Source: JAPOXR01 sp964291445
GTDB taxonomy: Bacteria; Pseudomonadota; Alphaproteobacteria; Rhodobacterales; Rhodobacteraceae
Reading direction: 5' to 3'
Length of the DNA stretch: 64,000 nt
Assembly: GCA_964291445.2 (NCBI GenBank)
Contig: OZ219864.1
Span: 310,001-374,000 of the forward strand
Shown here: positions 50,293 to 59,995 of the stretch, piece after piece
Layout of the letters: each line of letters opens with the position of its first letter
How positions within the stretch are numbered: position 1 is the first letter of the stretch
Position numbers and translations under genes: made by a program
Notes under the pieces: generated by a model
The model's input: only the letters and a program-made list of their open reading frames with translations
Database searches by the model: none
What the model was told of the DNA's origin: nothing

Positions 50293-51507
50293 GTGCTGCA
50301 GAGCTTCTCCCAGTCACCAGCGGACCAGGATTTCATCCAGGACCCCTACCCGTTCTACCGGAAGGCCAGGGCCAGCGGAGACCTGTTCATGTGGACCGAT
50401 TACGACCAGCTGTCGGCGGTCTCGCACCGGGCGGTCAGCAGGTTCCTGCGCGACCGGCGCTGGGGACGGGAGATCCCGCCGGAATTCCGCCAGCCGCCGC
50501 CAGCCCATTTGGAGCCCTTCACCAGCCTCGAGCAAAACTCGATGCTGGAGCTTGATCCGCCGGTTCACACCCGGCTGCGAGGGTTGGTGAACCGGGCCTT
50601 CACCTCTCGCCGCATCAATTCGCTCGAGCCGGACATCCGGGATCTGGCCACGGAACTGATCATGGCCCAGGACGGGGCGTGCATCGAGTTGCACCGGAAT
50701 TTTGCCGAGAGGCTGCCAGTGATGGTGATTGCCCGGTTGCTCGGCATCGAGGAGTCGATGTGCAGCCAGCTGCTGGCCTGGTCGCATGACATGGTGGCGA
50801 TATACCAGGCCAATCGCGACCACCAGGCCGAGCTTCGGGCCGCATCCGCTGCTGCCGAGTTCACCGGGTTCATGCGCAGCCAGATCGAGAAAAAGCGGGC
50901 ATCGCCGGCCAATGACCTGGTCAGCGACCTCATCGCCGCCAGGGACGAGGATGCCCGGCTGACCTCGGATGAAATGGTCTCCACCTGCATCCTGCTGCTC
51001 AATGCCGGTCACGAGGCAACTGCCTACGCGATCGGCAACGGCATCAAGGCCATACTGGAATCGGGGCAGGATCCCCAACAGCTGCTCTCGCCGGCCAACC
51101 GCGACGCCACGGTTGAGGAAATCCTCAGATTTGACCCACCACTGCACATCTTCGAGCGCTGGGCCAAGGAGGACCAGGAGCTGTTCGGGGTCGAATTCCG
51201 TCGCGGCGACAAGGTGGCGGTGCTGCTGGCAGCGGCCAACCGCGACCCCGATGTCTTCGACCGCCCCGGGGAATTCATTGCCGACAGGCCGGCATCGCCG
51301 CACACTTCCTTCGGTGCCGGAATTCACTTTTGCGTCGGCGCGCCCCTGGCCCGGCTCGAACTGGCAGTCGGGCTGTCGACGCTGTTCGAACTCTTCCCGA
51401 ACCTCGCCATTGCCAGGCCGCCAAGATACGCCGACCGCTACCATTTCCACGGCCTCGAGGAGTTGTGGGTCACGATTGGGCCAGCCGGACGTTTGCCTTG
51501 CCGGTGA
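50293..51507 (+). CDS. Cytochrome P450
   Basis: About 404 residues, bacterial class I size. The I-helix oxygen-activation site is LLLNAGHEATAYAIG (Ala in place of the usual second Thr), the K-helix ExxR lies in VEEILRF, and the Cys heme ligand is in FGAGIHFCVGAPLARLE. The N-terminus reads LQSFSQSPADQDFIQDPYPFYR. GTG at 50293 is chosen because GGAGG lies 5 bases upstream; ATG 50266 is possible but has no clear ribosome site. No ferredoxin or ferredoxin reductase gene is adjacent. Substrate unknown. Confidence 0.9.
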   Translation: MLQSFSQSPADQDFIQDPYPFYRKARASGDLFMWTDYDQLSAVSHRAVSRFLRDRRWGREIPPEFRQPPPAHLEPFTSLEQNSMLELDPPVHTRLRGLVNRAFTSRRINSLEPDIRDLATELIMAQDGACIELHRNFAERLPVMVIARLLGIEESMCSQLLAWSHDMVAIYQANRDHQAELRAASAAAEFTGFMRSQIEKKRASPANDLVSDLIAARDEDARLTSDEMVSTCILLLNAGHEATAYAIGNGIKAILESGQDPQQLLSPANRDATVEEILRFDPPLHIFERWAKEDQELFGVEFRRGDKVAVLLAAANRDPDVFDRPGEFIADRPASPHTSFGAGIHFCVGAPLARLELAVGLSTLFELFPNLAIARPPRYADRYHFHGLEELWVTIGPAGRLPCR

Positions 51508-51575
51508 TCGGTCTCTATGTTGCCGGGAAATCGGCGCCTGACCCTCGGCCAGGCATGAATTCCGGAGGATCACCC

Positions 51576-51827
51576 ATGAAGGATCAGCAGGCGATTGATG
51601 CCATGTCGTTCGAGCAGGCGATGGCGGAGCTGGAGAACACGGTCAACCAGCTTGAATCCGGCGAAACCAGCCTGGATGATTCCATCAAGCTGTTCGAGTA
51701 TGGCAGTAGTCTGAAGAAACGCTGTGAGACCACCCTGAATTCAGCCCAGGAAAAGATCAACACCATCATGCTGGATGCCGATGGCCAGCCGGCCGGCCTT
51801 TCCGACGATAACGACACCCCGTTCTGA
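51576..51827 (+). CDS. xseB: Exodeoxyribonuclease VII small subunit
   Basis: 83 residues, all typical: MSFEQAMAELENTVNQLESGETSLDDSIKLFEYGSSLKKRCETTLNSAQEKI is the two-helix XseB domain. With XseA it degrades single-stranded DNA. A GGAGG ribosome site precedes the ATG. In alphaproteobacteria it normally leads ispA and dxs; here a non-coding stretch and a wrecked transposase follow, so that operon seems to have been broken at this point. Confidence 0.94.
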   Translation: MKDQQAIDAMSFEQAMAELENTVNQLESGETSLDDSIKLFEYGSSLKKRCETTLNSAQEKINTIMLDADGQPAGLSDDNDTPF

Positions 51828-52264
51828 CCCGGGGCAACAACACCCCCCCCTGTCTTCCGTTCCAGCCTCGTGCGAGATGGGTCCGGAAATGACTCTCGGC
51901 TCCACCGGCAGCCAGTTCGAGATTGTACAGCCATGGATTGGCGGATAGCGGGCATGGCAGGCTTGAACTCCTTGCCTGACCCTGAACGGCCTCCGTTGCC
52001 AACCGCCAACACCTGGTCGGCAATGGGCTCGACGTCAGGCCCATTCAATAGTCGGCAGCCATGACCAGATCCAGCCCCTGCTTCCGGGACCCAGTCGTCA
52101 TCCGGCGGTCATGTCGGGGTCGTCTACAGACGAGTCAAGCTGGTCGGTGGCGATTCCTGCCCGGATCCTGCGCCGAAGACTGCCGGACCCATGGCTCCGC
52201 CGGGCCCGGCCAGGGGCCGGACCTCAAGGAGCGATACGGGATGAATGGGTCTCTGCTGGTGCCG
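51828..52264. other. Gap between xseB and the transposase wreck
   Basis: 437 bases without a recognised gene. The only notable simple feature is a run of C residues just after xseB. No remnant of ispA or dxs was recognised. It probably contains the edge of the transposon insertion, but terminal inverted repeats could not be identified by eye. Confidence 0.4.
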
Positions 52265-53884
52265 TCAGCGCATGACGGCATCAAGCGCCTCCAGGGGCCT
52301 GGCAGCGAAGTGCCGGTTGGCCGGCGGCACGTAATCGAAGCGGCCATCGAGCCTGATCAGCGAGATCGCCATGTTGGAGATGGCCGCCAAATTCTCGGGA
52401 ACATTGATGGGCCCGGCAGCGATCCTCGTCATAGGTGAATCGCGGACGTAATGTAATTTCGTCTCGATCTTCGGACAGCCGGGCGCGCCGGCCTGATCCT
52501 TCCCGAGCGAGGTCAGGCCGTAGACGGTCTCGATGCTGCGCTTGCCGGTCTTGACCACTTCACGATAACTGCGAAAGGCCTGGCGCCGGCCATGCAGGCG
52601 GCAGAAGGTCCGGGCCGGAGATATCAACCACCGTGCAGTGGCGCTGCTCGATGCGGCCATGCTGCTTGCCCGCGTCTTGATGCATGCCGCCATCCCAGCC
52701 ACCGAACCGGCGCAGTTGCTCATGCATCTCCTTCTGGTTGCCCTTGACCGCGGTCAGCACGTAATCGCCGCCGGCATCCACAAGGGCCGCCGCGGTCTCG
52801 TGCTGGACATGCATTCGGCAGTGATCATCCGCTTGCCGAGCCGAGCCGCGAGATCACGCAGGGCCGGGATCTCGTTCGTGCCTTTGGCACCCGGACCTGT
52901 CCGACCACCAGGCCAGTGCCTCGACGGCGGCAATGGTGATGAAAGTTGCCGGGAGGCGCCCCTGATGGTCTTGCCATCCAGTGCCAGGGCGGCACCGCCA
53001 TCACTGCGTGAAGAGTCCCGGAACACCGCATGAGCGCAGCCCAGGAAAAGATATGCTGCCAGGAAGGAGGTGGCCACCGGCGTGGTGTAGAGCCCCCTTG
53101 ACGGGCTGCGGAAGGCACCGATGGCGGCCAGCTGCTGGTCGAGCCGGCGGGCGAATTGGCAGGCGGTATAGCCGCGATAGCCGCACAGGCCGGCACGATC
53201 ATGATGGTGAAGTAGAAGGCCAGGGAGTAGCGCTGTCCCCGTGCCCGGCGGAAATCCGGCATGCCGGCAAGATGGTCATGCAGCGACAGCCGGGCATCCG
53301 TTCTGCCATTCATGGCATGGGGTGCGGTGTCTGCACAGAGCATCTGCCTGGCATCGGCATGGAGTGGAATGACGAAGACCTCCTTGGCCTGGCCGTGATG
53401 GTGCCAGCGAGGCGAGGTCGGGTCAGGCCCAGCGACTGCCAGTTCGATGCCCGGTAGCAGGTGCCAGCGAAATCGACGAAGGTCTCGGCCAGGTATACCG
53501 GGTAGCATGTCTGCATCATGTCGGGCATCTTGCCAGGCTGAGTCGGGAGGCAAGGTTGCGCGGTCGCTCCCGGCCCAGCAGGACATAGCGGGCATTATTG
53601 GCCACCAGGTGCAGGCGGGAGAATTGCTGCTCGGCCGTCCAGCCGATCCAGCGGTCGCGCACCCCGACCTTGAAGGCGCCGACCTGCCAGCCGATCAGCG
53701 CCAGCCAGCGATCATCATGAACCGCGACATGGTGGCGCCTTGCCGAAGAGGCGGCGCCCCAGGTAGTGATGCTCCCGGACCAATGCATCCCAGCGTGCCT
53801 TCTCGTCCATGCTGTGACGGACCTCGAAGCGGAATGTCTCGGTAGAGGATGCGGCCATGATGGCCGACCCCATAGCATCATCAA
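52265..53884 (-). pseudogene. Wrecked DUF4338 (DruA-like)-ISAs1 transposase gene
   Basis: Reading 5' to 3' on the minus strand across frames: DDRWLALIGWQVGAFKVGVRDRWIGWTAEQQ and RLHLVANNARYVLL (53.8-53.5 kb), then LAETFVDFAGTCYRASNW and HGQAKEVFVIPLHADAR (53.5-53.35 kb). This is the DUF4338 pattern. Next come HDHLAGMPDFRRARGQRYSLAFYF, ALDGKTIRGASRQ, ALRDLAARLGKRMITAE, VLTAVKGNQKEM, VKTGKRSIETVYGLTSLG, PENLAAISNMAISLIRL and PPANRHFAARPLEALDAVM (53.3-52.27 kb), the ISAs1 DDE transposase in order. At least four frame changes and internal losses make it inactive. Confidence 0.88.
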
Positions 53885-54012
53885 CCGCCGAATTATGGCA
53901 CCGATGTCGGAACCGGCCTAGATGGCAGGCAGGAGCCGGTCGGCGGAATTGCGGGATGGCCTTGGGCTCGACGTGAAGAATCCCTTGTCGAAGCCGGCGT
54001 TACACATTATGA

Positions 54013-54110
54013 AAGCCTATCCTCGGGGTGCCCGGCATGGCCGGCTGAGATGCGCAGGACGCAAACCCGTTGAACCTGAACCGGTTAGTACCGGCGGAGG
54101 GAAGGCAGGA
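54013..54110 (+). ncRNA. TPP riboswitch (THI element) upstream of thiBPQ
   Basis: CTCGGGGTGCCC (54022-54033), GGCTGAGATG (54043-54052), ACCC-TTGAACCTGA (about 54065-54079) and CGGTTAGTACCGGCGGAGGGA (54082-54102) occur in the order and spacing of the thi-box. It is directly upstream of the thiamine transport genes. The aptamer binds thiamine pyrophosphate. The 3' part with GGAGGGA may mask the ribosome site or feed a terminator; the next 45 bases lead to the thiB start. Confidence 0.95.
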
Positions 54111-54154
54111 TCATCCTCACCGAACTTCCGCCCGTCAAAGAAGAGGAGTGAGCG

Positions 54155-55141
54155 ATGCGATTCCCTACAATTGCGGCAGGGCTGTTGGCAGTATCTCCGG
54201 CATTCGCCGGTGAATTGCCGGTCCTGACCGTCTACACCTATGACAGCTTCGTTGCCGAATGGGGTCCCGGCCCGGCGGTTGAAACTGCCTTCGAGGCGAA
54301 ATGCGGTTGCGATCTGGCATTCACGGCGGCCGGAGACGGCGCCGCGTTGCTGTCGCGTATCCGCCTGGAAGGCGACCGGAGCGACGCCGACATTGTCCTC
54401 GGTCTCGACACCAACCTGCTGGCAACCGCGGCCGAAACCGGGCTGTTTGCCCCGCACGGCCAGTCAACCGCCGGTCTTGCCCTGCCAATGGCGTGGAATG
54501 ATCCGACCTTCCTGCCCTATGACTGGGGTTACTTCGCCTTCGTGCACGATACCGGGATGGAGGATGTGCCGGGCAATTTCATCTCGCTTGGCAGCGGAGA
54601 TGCCCGCATCATCATTCAGGATCCACGGTCCTCGACGCCCGGTCTCGGATTGTTGTTCTGGGTCAGGGCGGCCCATGGCGACATGGCAGCCGCGATCTGG
54701 GAATCGCTTGCCGACAATATCGTGACCGTCACGCCAGGCTGGTCCGAGGCCTATGGCCTGTTCCTTGAAGGCGAATCCGACATGGTGTTGAGCTATACGA
54801 CATCGCCTGCATATCACCTGATTGCGGAAGGCGACGACTCGAAGGCGGCAGCATTGTTTGACGAGGGTCACTACTTGCAGGTCGAGATCGCCGGCAAGCT
54901 CGCTGCCAGCGACCAGCCTGACCTCGCTGACCAGTTCCTGGCCTTCATGCTGACCGACGAATTCCAGGCCATCATCCCGACGACGAACTGGATGTATCCG
55001 GCGGTGGTGCCGGAAGGCGGGCTGCCGGCGGGATTCGACACCCTCATCGAACCGGAGCGGGCACTGCTCTTCAATCCGGCCGAAGCGCGGGACCTGCGCG
55101 ACATGGCGCTTGATGAATGGCTGACGGTGCTCAGCCGCTAG
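54155..55141 (+). CDS. thiB: Thiamine ABC transporter substrate-binding protein
   Basis: A 328-residue ThiB (TbpA). The signal peptide is MRFPTIAAGLLAVSPAFA. The mature start is GELPVLTVYTYDSFVAEWGPGPAV; later features are LLSRIRLEGDRSDADIVLGLDTNL, YDWGYFAFVHDT, LGLLFWVRAAHG and YTTSPAYHLIAEGD, all ThiB hallmarks, with aromatic residues that stack on thiamine. It acts in the periplasm. The TPP riboswitch lies directly upstream. The 3' end overlaps the thiP start by about 25 bases. Confidence 0.95.
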   Translation: MRFPTIAAGLLAVSPAFAGELPVLTVYTYDSFVAEWGPGPAVETAFEAKCGCDLAFTAAGDGAALLSRIRLEGDRSDADIVLGLDTNLLATAAETGLFAPHGQSTAGLALPMAWNDPTFLPYDWGYFAFVHDTGMEDVPGNFISLGSGDARIIIQDPRSSTPGLGLLFWVRAAHGDMAAAIWESLADNIVTVTPGWSEAYGLFLEGESDMVLSYTTSPAYHLIAEGDDSKAAALFDEGHYLQVEIAGKLAASDQPDLADQFLAFMLTDEFQAIIPTTNWMYPAVVPEGGLPAGFDTLIEPERALLFNPAEARDLRDMALDEWLTVLSR

Positions 55142-56673
55142 ACCATGCGGCCTGGACCGGGACTGCCATCGCCGCCGCGGTCCCGGCCCTGATCCTCGCG
55201 AGCGTTGTCGCGGTCTTCATCGCTGCCGACCCTGGGCAAGGCCTGTCTGCCGCAGACTGGGCAGCCATTCGCTTCACCCTGCTCCAGGCCGTGCTGTCAT
55301 CCGTGCTGAGCGTCACTCTGGCGGTTCCGCTGGCGCGCGCATTGTCGCGCCGGCGCTTCCCGGGCCGGCGCCTGGTCATTGCCTTGCTCGGTGCACCCTT
55401 CCTGCTCCCGGTCATCGTGGCAATCTTCGGCCTGCTGGCAATCTTCGGCCGCAGCGGCCTGGTGAATGCGGTGCTCGAGGCTGCCGGCTTGCCGGCCATG
55501 ACTATCTACGGCCTGCACGGCGTTGTGTTGGCGCATGTGTTCTTCAATCTCCCGCTGGCGACGCGGCTACTGCTCCAGGGCTGGCAGGAAATTCCGGCCG
55601 AACGGTTCCGGCTTGCCGCATCGCTCGGCATGTCACCCGGAGCCGTGCAATGGCATTTGGAGGTGCCGATGCTCGCCAGGGTCACACCCGGTGCCCTGCT
55701 CCTGATCTTTGTCATCTGCACGACCAGTTTTGCCGTCGCCCTGACTCTTGGTGGGGGACCAAGGGCAACGACGATCGAACTGGCAATCTACCAGGCGCTG
55801 AGGTTCGAATTCGACCTGTCGCGAGCGGCGATGATGTCGTCAATTCAACTGATTCTGACAGGAATTGCTGCAATCGCTGCATTGCGGCTGGTGACGGCTC
55901 CCCGCTTCGGGTCGGGTCTTGACCGCACGCATCTCCGCTGGGATGCCGACCGAACGGCATTGCGGGCGGCTGATCTTGCCATCATCATCCTGGCCGCGCT
56001 CTTCCTCCTGGCACCGCTGGCCGCGGTATTGTCAACCGGCCTGCCGAGACTACCGGTGCTTCCGCAGCCGGTCCTGACCGCGGCCTTGAGATCATTGATC
56101 ATTGCCCTGGCTTCGGCATTTGTCACCGTGGCGGCAGGGCTGCTGATGTCGGTGGCTGCAGGCCGGTTGGGACGAAAGGGCCAGATGATTGAAGGTGCCG
56201 GACTACTTGCCATTGCGGCGTCACCGCTTGTCCTGGGCACCGGCCTGTTCCTGATCATCTTTCCCTGGATGGACCCGTCCCGCCTCGCCATGCCGGTCAC
56301 CGTGCTGGTCAATTCACTCATGACCCTGCCCTTCGTGCTGCGCATCCTCGTTCCGGCCGTCGAAGCGGTCGAGGCGGAATTCGGGAGGCTGGCCGACAGC
56401 CTCGGCATCATTGGAGCTGCCCGGTTCCGGCTTTTGCTTGTGCCGCGCCTGCGCCGCCCGCTGGGATTCTCGGCCGGCATTGCCGCTGCCCTGAGCATGG
56501 GCGATCTCGGAGTCATCGCGCTCTTTGGCGATCCTGACACCGCAACGCTGCCGCTCCAAATCTACCGGCTGATGGGCTCCTACCAGATGGGTGACGCCGC
56601 CGGCGCCGCCACGCTGCTCATGCTTCTCAGTTTCGGGTTGTTCTGGGCGTTTGACCGGGGAGGCCGGGGTTGA
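55117..56673 (+). CDS. thiP: Thiamine ABC transporter permease
   Basis: 518 residues, a double-length permease with two homologous halves, as in ThiP. The first coupling (EAA) loop is GWQEIPAERFRLAASLGMSPGAVQWHLEVPML (about residues 154-185). The second is LADSLGIIGAARFRLLLVPRLRRPLGFSAGIAAALSMGDLGVIALFGD (about 427-474). About 12 helices are expected. ATG at 55117 lies within the end of thiB. ThiP transports thiamine or its phosphates through the inner membrane. Its stop overlaps the thiQ start (TGATG). Confidence 0.94.
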   Translation: MADGAQPLDHAAWTGTAIAAAVPALILASVVAVFIAADPGQGLSAADWAAIRFTLLQAVLSSVLSVTLAVPLARALSRRRFPGRRLVIALLGAPFLLPVIVAIFGLLAIFGRSGLVNAVLEAAGLPAMTIYGLHGVVLAHVFFNLPLATRLLLQGWQEIPAERFRLAASLGMSPGAVQWHLEVPMLARVTPGALLLIFVICTTSFAVALTLGGGPRATTIELAIYQALRFEFDLSRAAMMSSIQLILTGIAAIAALRLVTAPRFGSGLDRTHLRWDADRTALRAADLAIIILAALFLLAPLAAVLSTGLPRLPVLPQPVLTAALRSLIIALASAFVTVAAGLLMSVAAGRLGRKGQMIEGAGLLAIAASPLVLGTGLFLIIFPWMDPSRLAMPVTVLVNSLMTLPFVLRILVPAVEAVEAEFGRLADSLGIIGAARFRLLLVPRLRRPLGFSAGIAAALSMGDLGVIALFGDPDTATLPLQIYRLMGSYQMGDAAGAATLLMLLSFGLFWAFDRGGRG

Positions 56674-57362
56674 TGCTGGAGCTCGAGCGGCTGCAATTCT
56701 CACGCCAAGGCTTCCTGCTGGAAGCCGATTTGGCAATCGAGACCGGCGAGCGGGTTGCCGTGATCGGCCCATCCGGTGGCGGAAAGTCCACCTTGCTGAG
56801 CCTGATCGCAGGCTTCGAGCGCGCAGAGAAGGGCCGCATGGCGTGGAACGGCACCGACCTGACCCCCCTTCCACCTGCACGGCGCCCGATCGCCATGCTG
56901 TTTCAGGACAACAACCTCTTTCCGCATCTCGACTTGCTGACAAATGTTGCGCTCGGCATCAACCCTTCGGCGCGCCCCGGGGCCGAAGCACTGGCCGCTG
57001 CCGGCGCCGCGCTGGACGAGGTCGGTCTCTCGAAGCTCGCCACCCGCAAACCCGCCGACCTGTCGGGAGGCCAGCAAAGCCGCGCCGCCCTGGCGAGGGC
57101 CCTGGTCTCGAACCGTCCACTGATCATGCTTGACGAGCCCTTTGCCGCCCTGGGGCCAGCGCTGCGCGCCGACATGCTGGATCTCGTGCCGCGACTCCTG
57201 CCCGACGCAACCATCCTGATGGTGACCCATGATCCCGACGACGCGCTGCGATTCGCCGCTCGCACCGTCTTCGTGACGGGCGGAACCGTCGATTCACCGC
57301 AGCCGACACGCGAGATGTTTGCCGAGCCACACGCCCGGTTGGCCGCCTACCTCCGAAACTAG
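56673..57362 (+). CDS. thiQ: Thiamine ABC transporter ATPase
   Basis: 229 residues. Walker A GPSGGGKST, the Q-loop and ThiQ-type segment ARRPIAMLFQDNNLFPHLDLLTNVALG, signature LSGGQQSRAALARAL, Walker B LIMLDEPFAALGP and switch VTHDPDDAL. It lacks the extra regulatory domain of maltose-type ATPases, as ThiQ does. Last gene of the riboswitch-controlled operon. Confidence 0.94.
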   Translation: MLELERLQFSRQGFLLEADLAIETGERVAVIGPSGGGKSTLLSLIAGFERAEKGRMAWNGTDLTPLPPARRPIAMLFQDNNLFPHLDLLTNVALGINPSARPGAEALAAAGAALDEVGLSKLATRKPADLSGGQQSRAALARALVSNRPLIMLDEPFAALGPALRADMLDLVPRLLPDATILMVTHDPDDALRFAARTVFVTGGTVDSPQPTREMFAEPHARLAAYLRN

Positions 57363-57606
57363 ATTCCGGGCTCGGCCCGTCCAGTCAGTCGGCCAGACCC
57401 GCCAGGCGCGTGAGGCCGGTTGGCGACGGCGCAAAGGCCAGGCTCGTGACAACAACTGCAGATCCCCTGGCCCGGGACATCATGTGCCGATGTCGTGGAT
57501 GCATCTCGATTTCTCTCGTTGACCCATTTCCTGCATCAGGGCCAGCCATGTCGGTGTCGTTCCGAAGTTGAATCCTCCGGCATGAAACGGGTAGGACCAG
57601 CCCTCG

Positions 57607-58800
57607 ATGACATTACCGGAACAGAAATCGTCGGCTGCCTTCAGGAACGGGTTCCTGTCATGCGGCTGGCGACCCTTCTTCCTGGCTGCCGGGTTATGGG
57701 CGACGGCCGGAATGGGGCTTTGGATCTCGGTCCTGCATGGGTGGCCGGTGCTTGCGAGCGCGTTCGATCCGGTTTCCTGGCACGCCCACGAGGCGCTGTT
57801 CGGATATTTGGGTGCGGTGCTCGCCGGTTTCCTGCTGACCGCGGTGCCAAACTGGACCGGGCGGCCTGCACCCACCGGCTGGCCGTTGGCGGGACTCCTG
57901 GCGCTGTGGCTGGCTGGCCGGGTTGCCATTGGGGTCTCGGAGTCGGCATCGCCGGTGGTGGTGGCAGTGCTCGACCTGTCCTTTCCGGTGATCCTCGGCA
58001 CCTGGGTACTGCACGAGATCGTCGCCACACGAAACTGGCGGAACCTCGTGGTAGTCGCGCTGATCGGTGTGCTTGTCGCCGGCAACGCGCTGTTCCACCG
58101 GGAAGCAACGAGTGGTGGTTTGGCGGCGTCGGGTTACGGGCTACGCCTGGGCCTCGCCGCCGCCATCATGCTGATCTCGGTGATCGGCGGGCGGATCGTG
58201 CCAGCATTCACGCGCAACTGGCTGGCTGCCCGGGGCAGCGAGAATCTGCCAGCCAAATTCGGGTTGCTCGACGGGCTTGCTCTTGGCCTCACCCTGGCCA
58301 GCCTGGCAAGCTGGGTTGTGCTCCCGGTGGCGGCAGAAACCGGGTGGCTGTTGCTCGCCGCGGGCATTGTGCAGGCCGCAAGGCTCTCCCGCTGGCGCGC
58401 TGTCGACACCCGCCGGGAGCCTCTGCTGTGGATTCTTCATGCCGGGTACGCCTTCGTGCCATTCGGCATGCTGGGTGTTGGCGGGGCGATCCTGTGGCCG
58501 GACATCCTGCCCCCGGCATCCACCCAGCATCTCTGGATGGCTGGCGCCGTCGGGGTCATGACCCTTGCGGTAATGACCCGGGCGACACTTGGTCATTCCG
58601 GTCGTGAACTGACCGCCGGCACCGGCACGGCGACGCTTTATCTCCTGGTTGTCGCCTCGGTGCTGGCAAGGTTTGCCGGCGGCGTGCTCACCGATCACGC
58701 GACGGTACTGTGGACGTTGTCGGCGATTCTGTGGTGTGGCGGCTTTGCCGGGTTCGTTCTGCTCTACGGTCCATTGCTGATCGGCCAGACCCGGCGATGA
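57607..58800 (+). CDS. NnrS-family membrane protein
   Basis: 397 residues and about 12 hydrophobic helices. It has the NnrS landmarks: CGWRPFFLAAGLWA, DPVSWHAHEALFGYLGAVLAGFLLTAVPNWTGRPA (His-Ala-His-Glu motif), ISVIGGRIVPAFTRNWLAARG, LWILHAGYAFVPFGML and MTRATLGHSGREL. NnrS is a heme/copper membrane protein linked to resistance to nitric oxide. The ATG at 57607 has no strong ribosome site. It stands alone, 245 bases after thiQ; no nitrite or NO reductase genes are in the window. Confidence 0.9.
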   Translation: MTLPEQKSSAAFRNGFLSCGWRPFFLAAGLWATAGMGLWISVLHGWPVLASAFDPVSWHAHEALFGYLGAVLAGFLLTAVPNWTGRPAPTGWPLAGLLALWLAGRVAIGVSESASPVVVAVLDLSFPVILGTWVLHEIVATRNWRNLVVVALIGVLVAGNALFHREATSGGLAASGYGLRLGLAAAIMLISVIGGRIVPAFTRNWLAARGSENLPAKFGLLDGLALGLTLASLASWVVLPVAAETGWLLLAAGIVQAARLSRWRAVDTRREPLLWILHAGYAFVPFGMLGVGGAILWPDILPPASTQHLWMAGAVGVMTLAVMTRATLGHSGRELTAGTGTATLYLLVVASVLARFAGGVLTDHATVLWTLSAILWCGGFAGFVLLYGPLLIGQTRR

Positions 58801-59113
58801 GGGGCCACGATCACCCAACTGCGTCCGGTTGAATCATCTGGGCCAAATCCTGCCGCCATGCGCCAATGGGCAAGAGGCCGCCGCCACAAGTGACACGGCA
58901 AATTGAACCGGGCGATTGTAACCTGCCCCGGGCCAAGGCGAGCTGGAGGTCGCCTCTCGGGGCTCATTCCGGACAGCAGCCATTGCCAACCCGCCGCCTT
59001 CGCCAGCCCGCGTCAGCACCGTCAAGCCGGGCAGTGGTCTTCCCCCGAGGCGGCTGCGTGCTGGTTGTGTCGTCGATGCCATGCCCGGACTTCAATCGGG
59101 CCCGTTGACAAGC
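58801..59113. other. Convergent gap between NnrS and the unknown gene
   Basis: 313 bases; both flanking genes end here. No gene, RNA or clear terminator hairpin with a T-tract was identified. Confidence 0.4.
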
Positions 59114-59995
59114 CTAGGAATGAGGAAGACTCTCGGGGATGTCAGGGATGCCGGTCAGAAAAACCGCCTCGTGCTGAAAACCCGAATAGCCGCAAATGAT
59201 GTACTCGTTCCAGTGGTGCAGCTCCGGGCCAAATTTCATCAGGTGACCGTGAAGGTCATCCGTCCGCGGCGGCCTCTTCTGCGCCTTCATCCGCTCGAGC
59301 TCGCGTCCCACATAGTCGATGAAGGCCTGTTCGGGATAGTCCTGGATCACGTATGGCGTGATGAACACGATATGCTGATCACACGAGGAATGGGGTGGCG
59401 GGAGCACGCGCGTGAACCAGGTCTCGCCGGCGTTGCCGACATAGCCGGACGGCACCGTGCAGGAAATGATCTCCCGCGTGCCGATCTCGCGCAGCAAGAC
59501 ACCCGTTTTCTCATGGCCACAATGCACGAAGAATCCCATTCTCGAATGCTGCATCAGGGCAATGATGTCCGTCAGCCAGGATGGGCCGTCGAATTCGGGG
59601 GCGATACGCAGAACGCAGCCGCCCATGGTCTCTCGACTGCTTCCGAATCGGAGGTCGAACAGTTCCCACATGGTGAAGTAGCTGAGGGTCAGCGGGCTCA
59701 TTGGCGGCCCGGATGGCATGTATTCTTCCTCTGCAGCGCCGGAGATCCTGACGAAACCCCTTGCCTCTCTCAACCCGGAAATCGCTGCGGTGATACAGCT
59801 GACGCAGTCCAACGCCAGAACGTAGATCTCATGGCAAGGACCAAGATCCGCGATCTCGGAGGGGAGTTGGCCCTCGCCGCTGAACCCGAACTCGCGGGCC
59901 AGCTTCCTGCCTTCATTCCAGCTTGCCAGATCGACAACTTTCGAGCGGCGGGACGGTGCGACCTTCTTCGCGATCTTGTCGGCAACAGAACCCAT
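59114..59995 (-). CDS. Unknown protein (293 residues)
   Basis: I do not recognise this family. It starts at the ATG at 59995 (MGSVADKIAKKVAPSRRSKV) with GAGGG upstream. It shows no signal peptide or membrane helix. Features are ALDCVSCITAAISGL (two close Cys), FVRISGAAEEEYMPSGPPMSPLTLSYFTMWELFDL, SRMGFFVHCGHEKTGVLLREIGTREIISC, PYVIQDYPEQAFIDYVGRELERM, and a C-terminus rich in His and Trp. Codon use looks like the neighbourhood and the frame is clean, so it is probably a real gene. It lies alone between NnrS and an ATPase of the same strand. Confidence 0.6.
   Translation of the reverse strand: MGSVADKIAKKVAPSRRSKVVDLASWNEGRKLAREFGFSGEGQLPSEIADLGPCHEIYVLALDCVSCITAAISGLREARGFVRISGAAEEEYMPSGPPMSPLTLSYFTMWELFDLRFGSSRETMGGCVLRIAPEFDGPSWLTDIIALMQHSRMGFFVHCGHEKTGVLLREIGTREIISCTVPSGYVGNAGETWFTRVLPPPHSSCDQHIVFITPYVIQDYPEQAFIDYVGRELERMKAQKRPPRTDDLHGHLMKFGPELHHWNEYIICGYSGFQHEAVFLTGIPDIPESLPHS

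Noticed and set aside
51828..52264. ispA/dxs remnants after xseB
   Set aside because: No prenyltransferase (DDxxD) or DXS motifs are readable in any frame.
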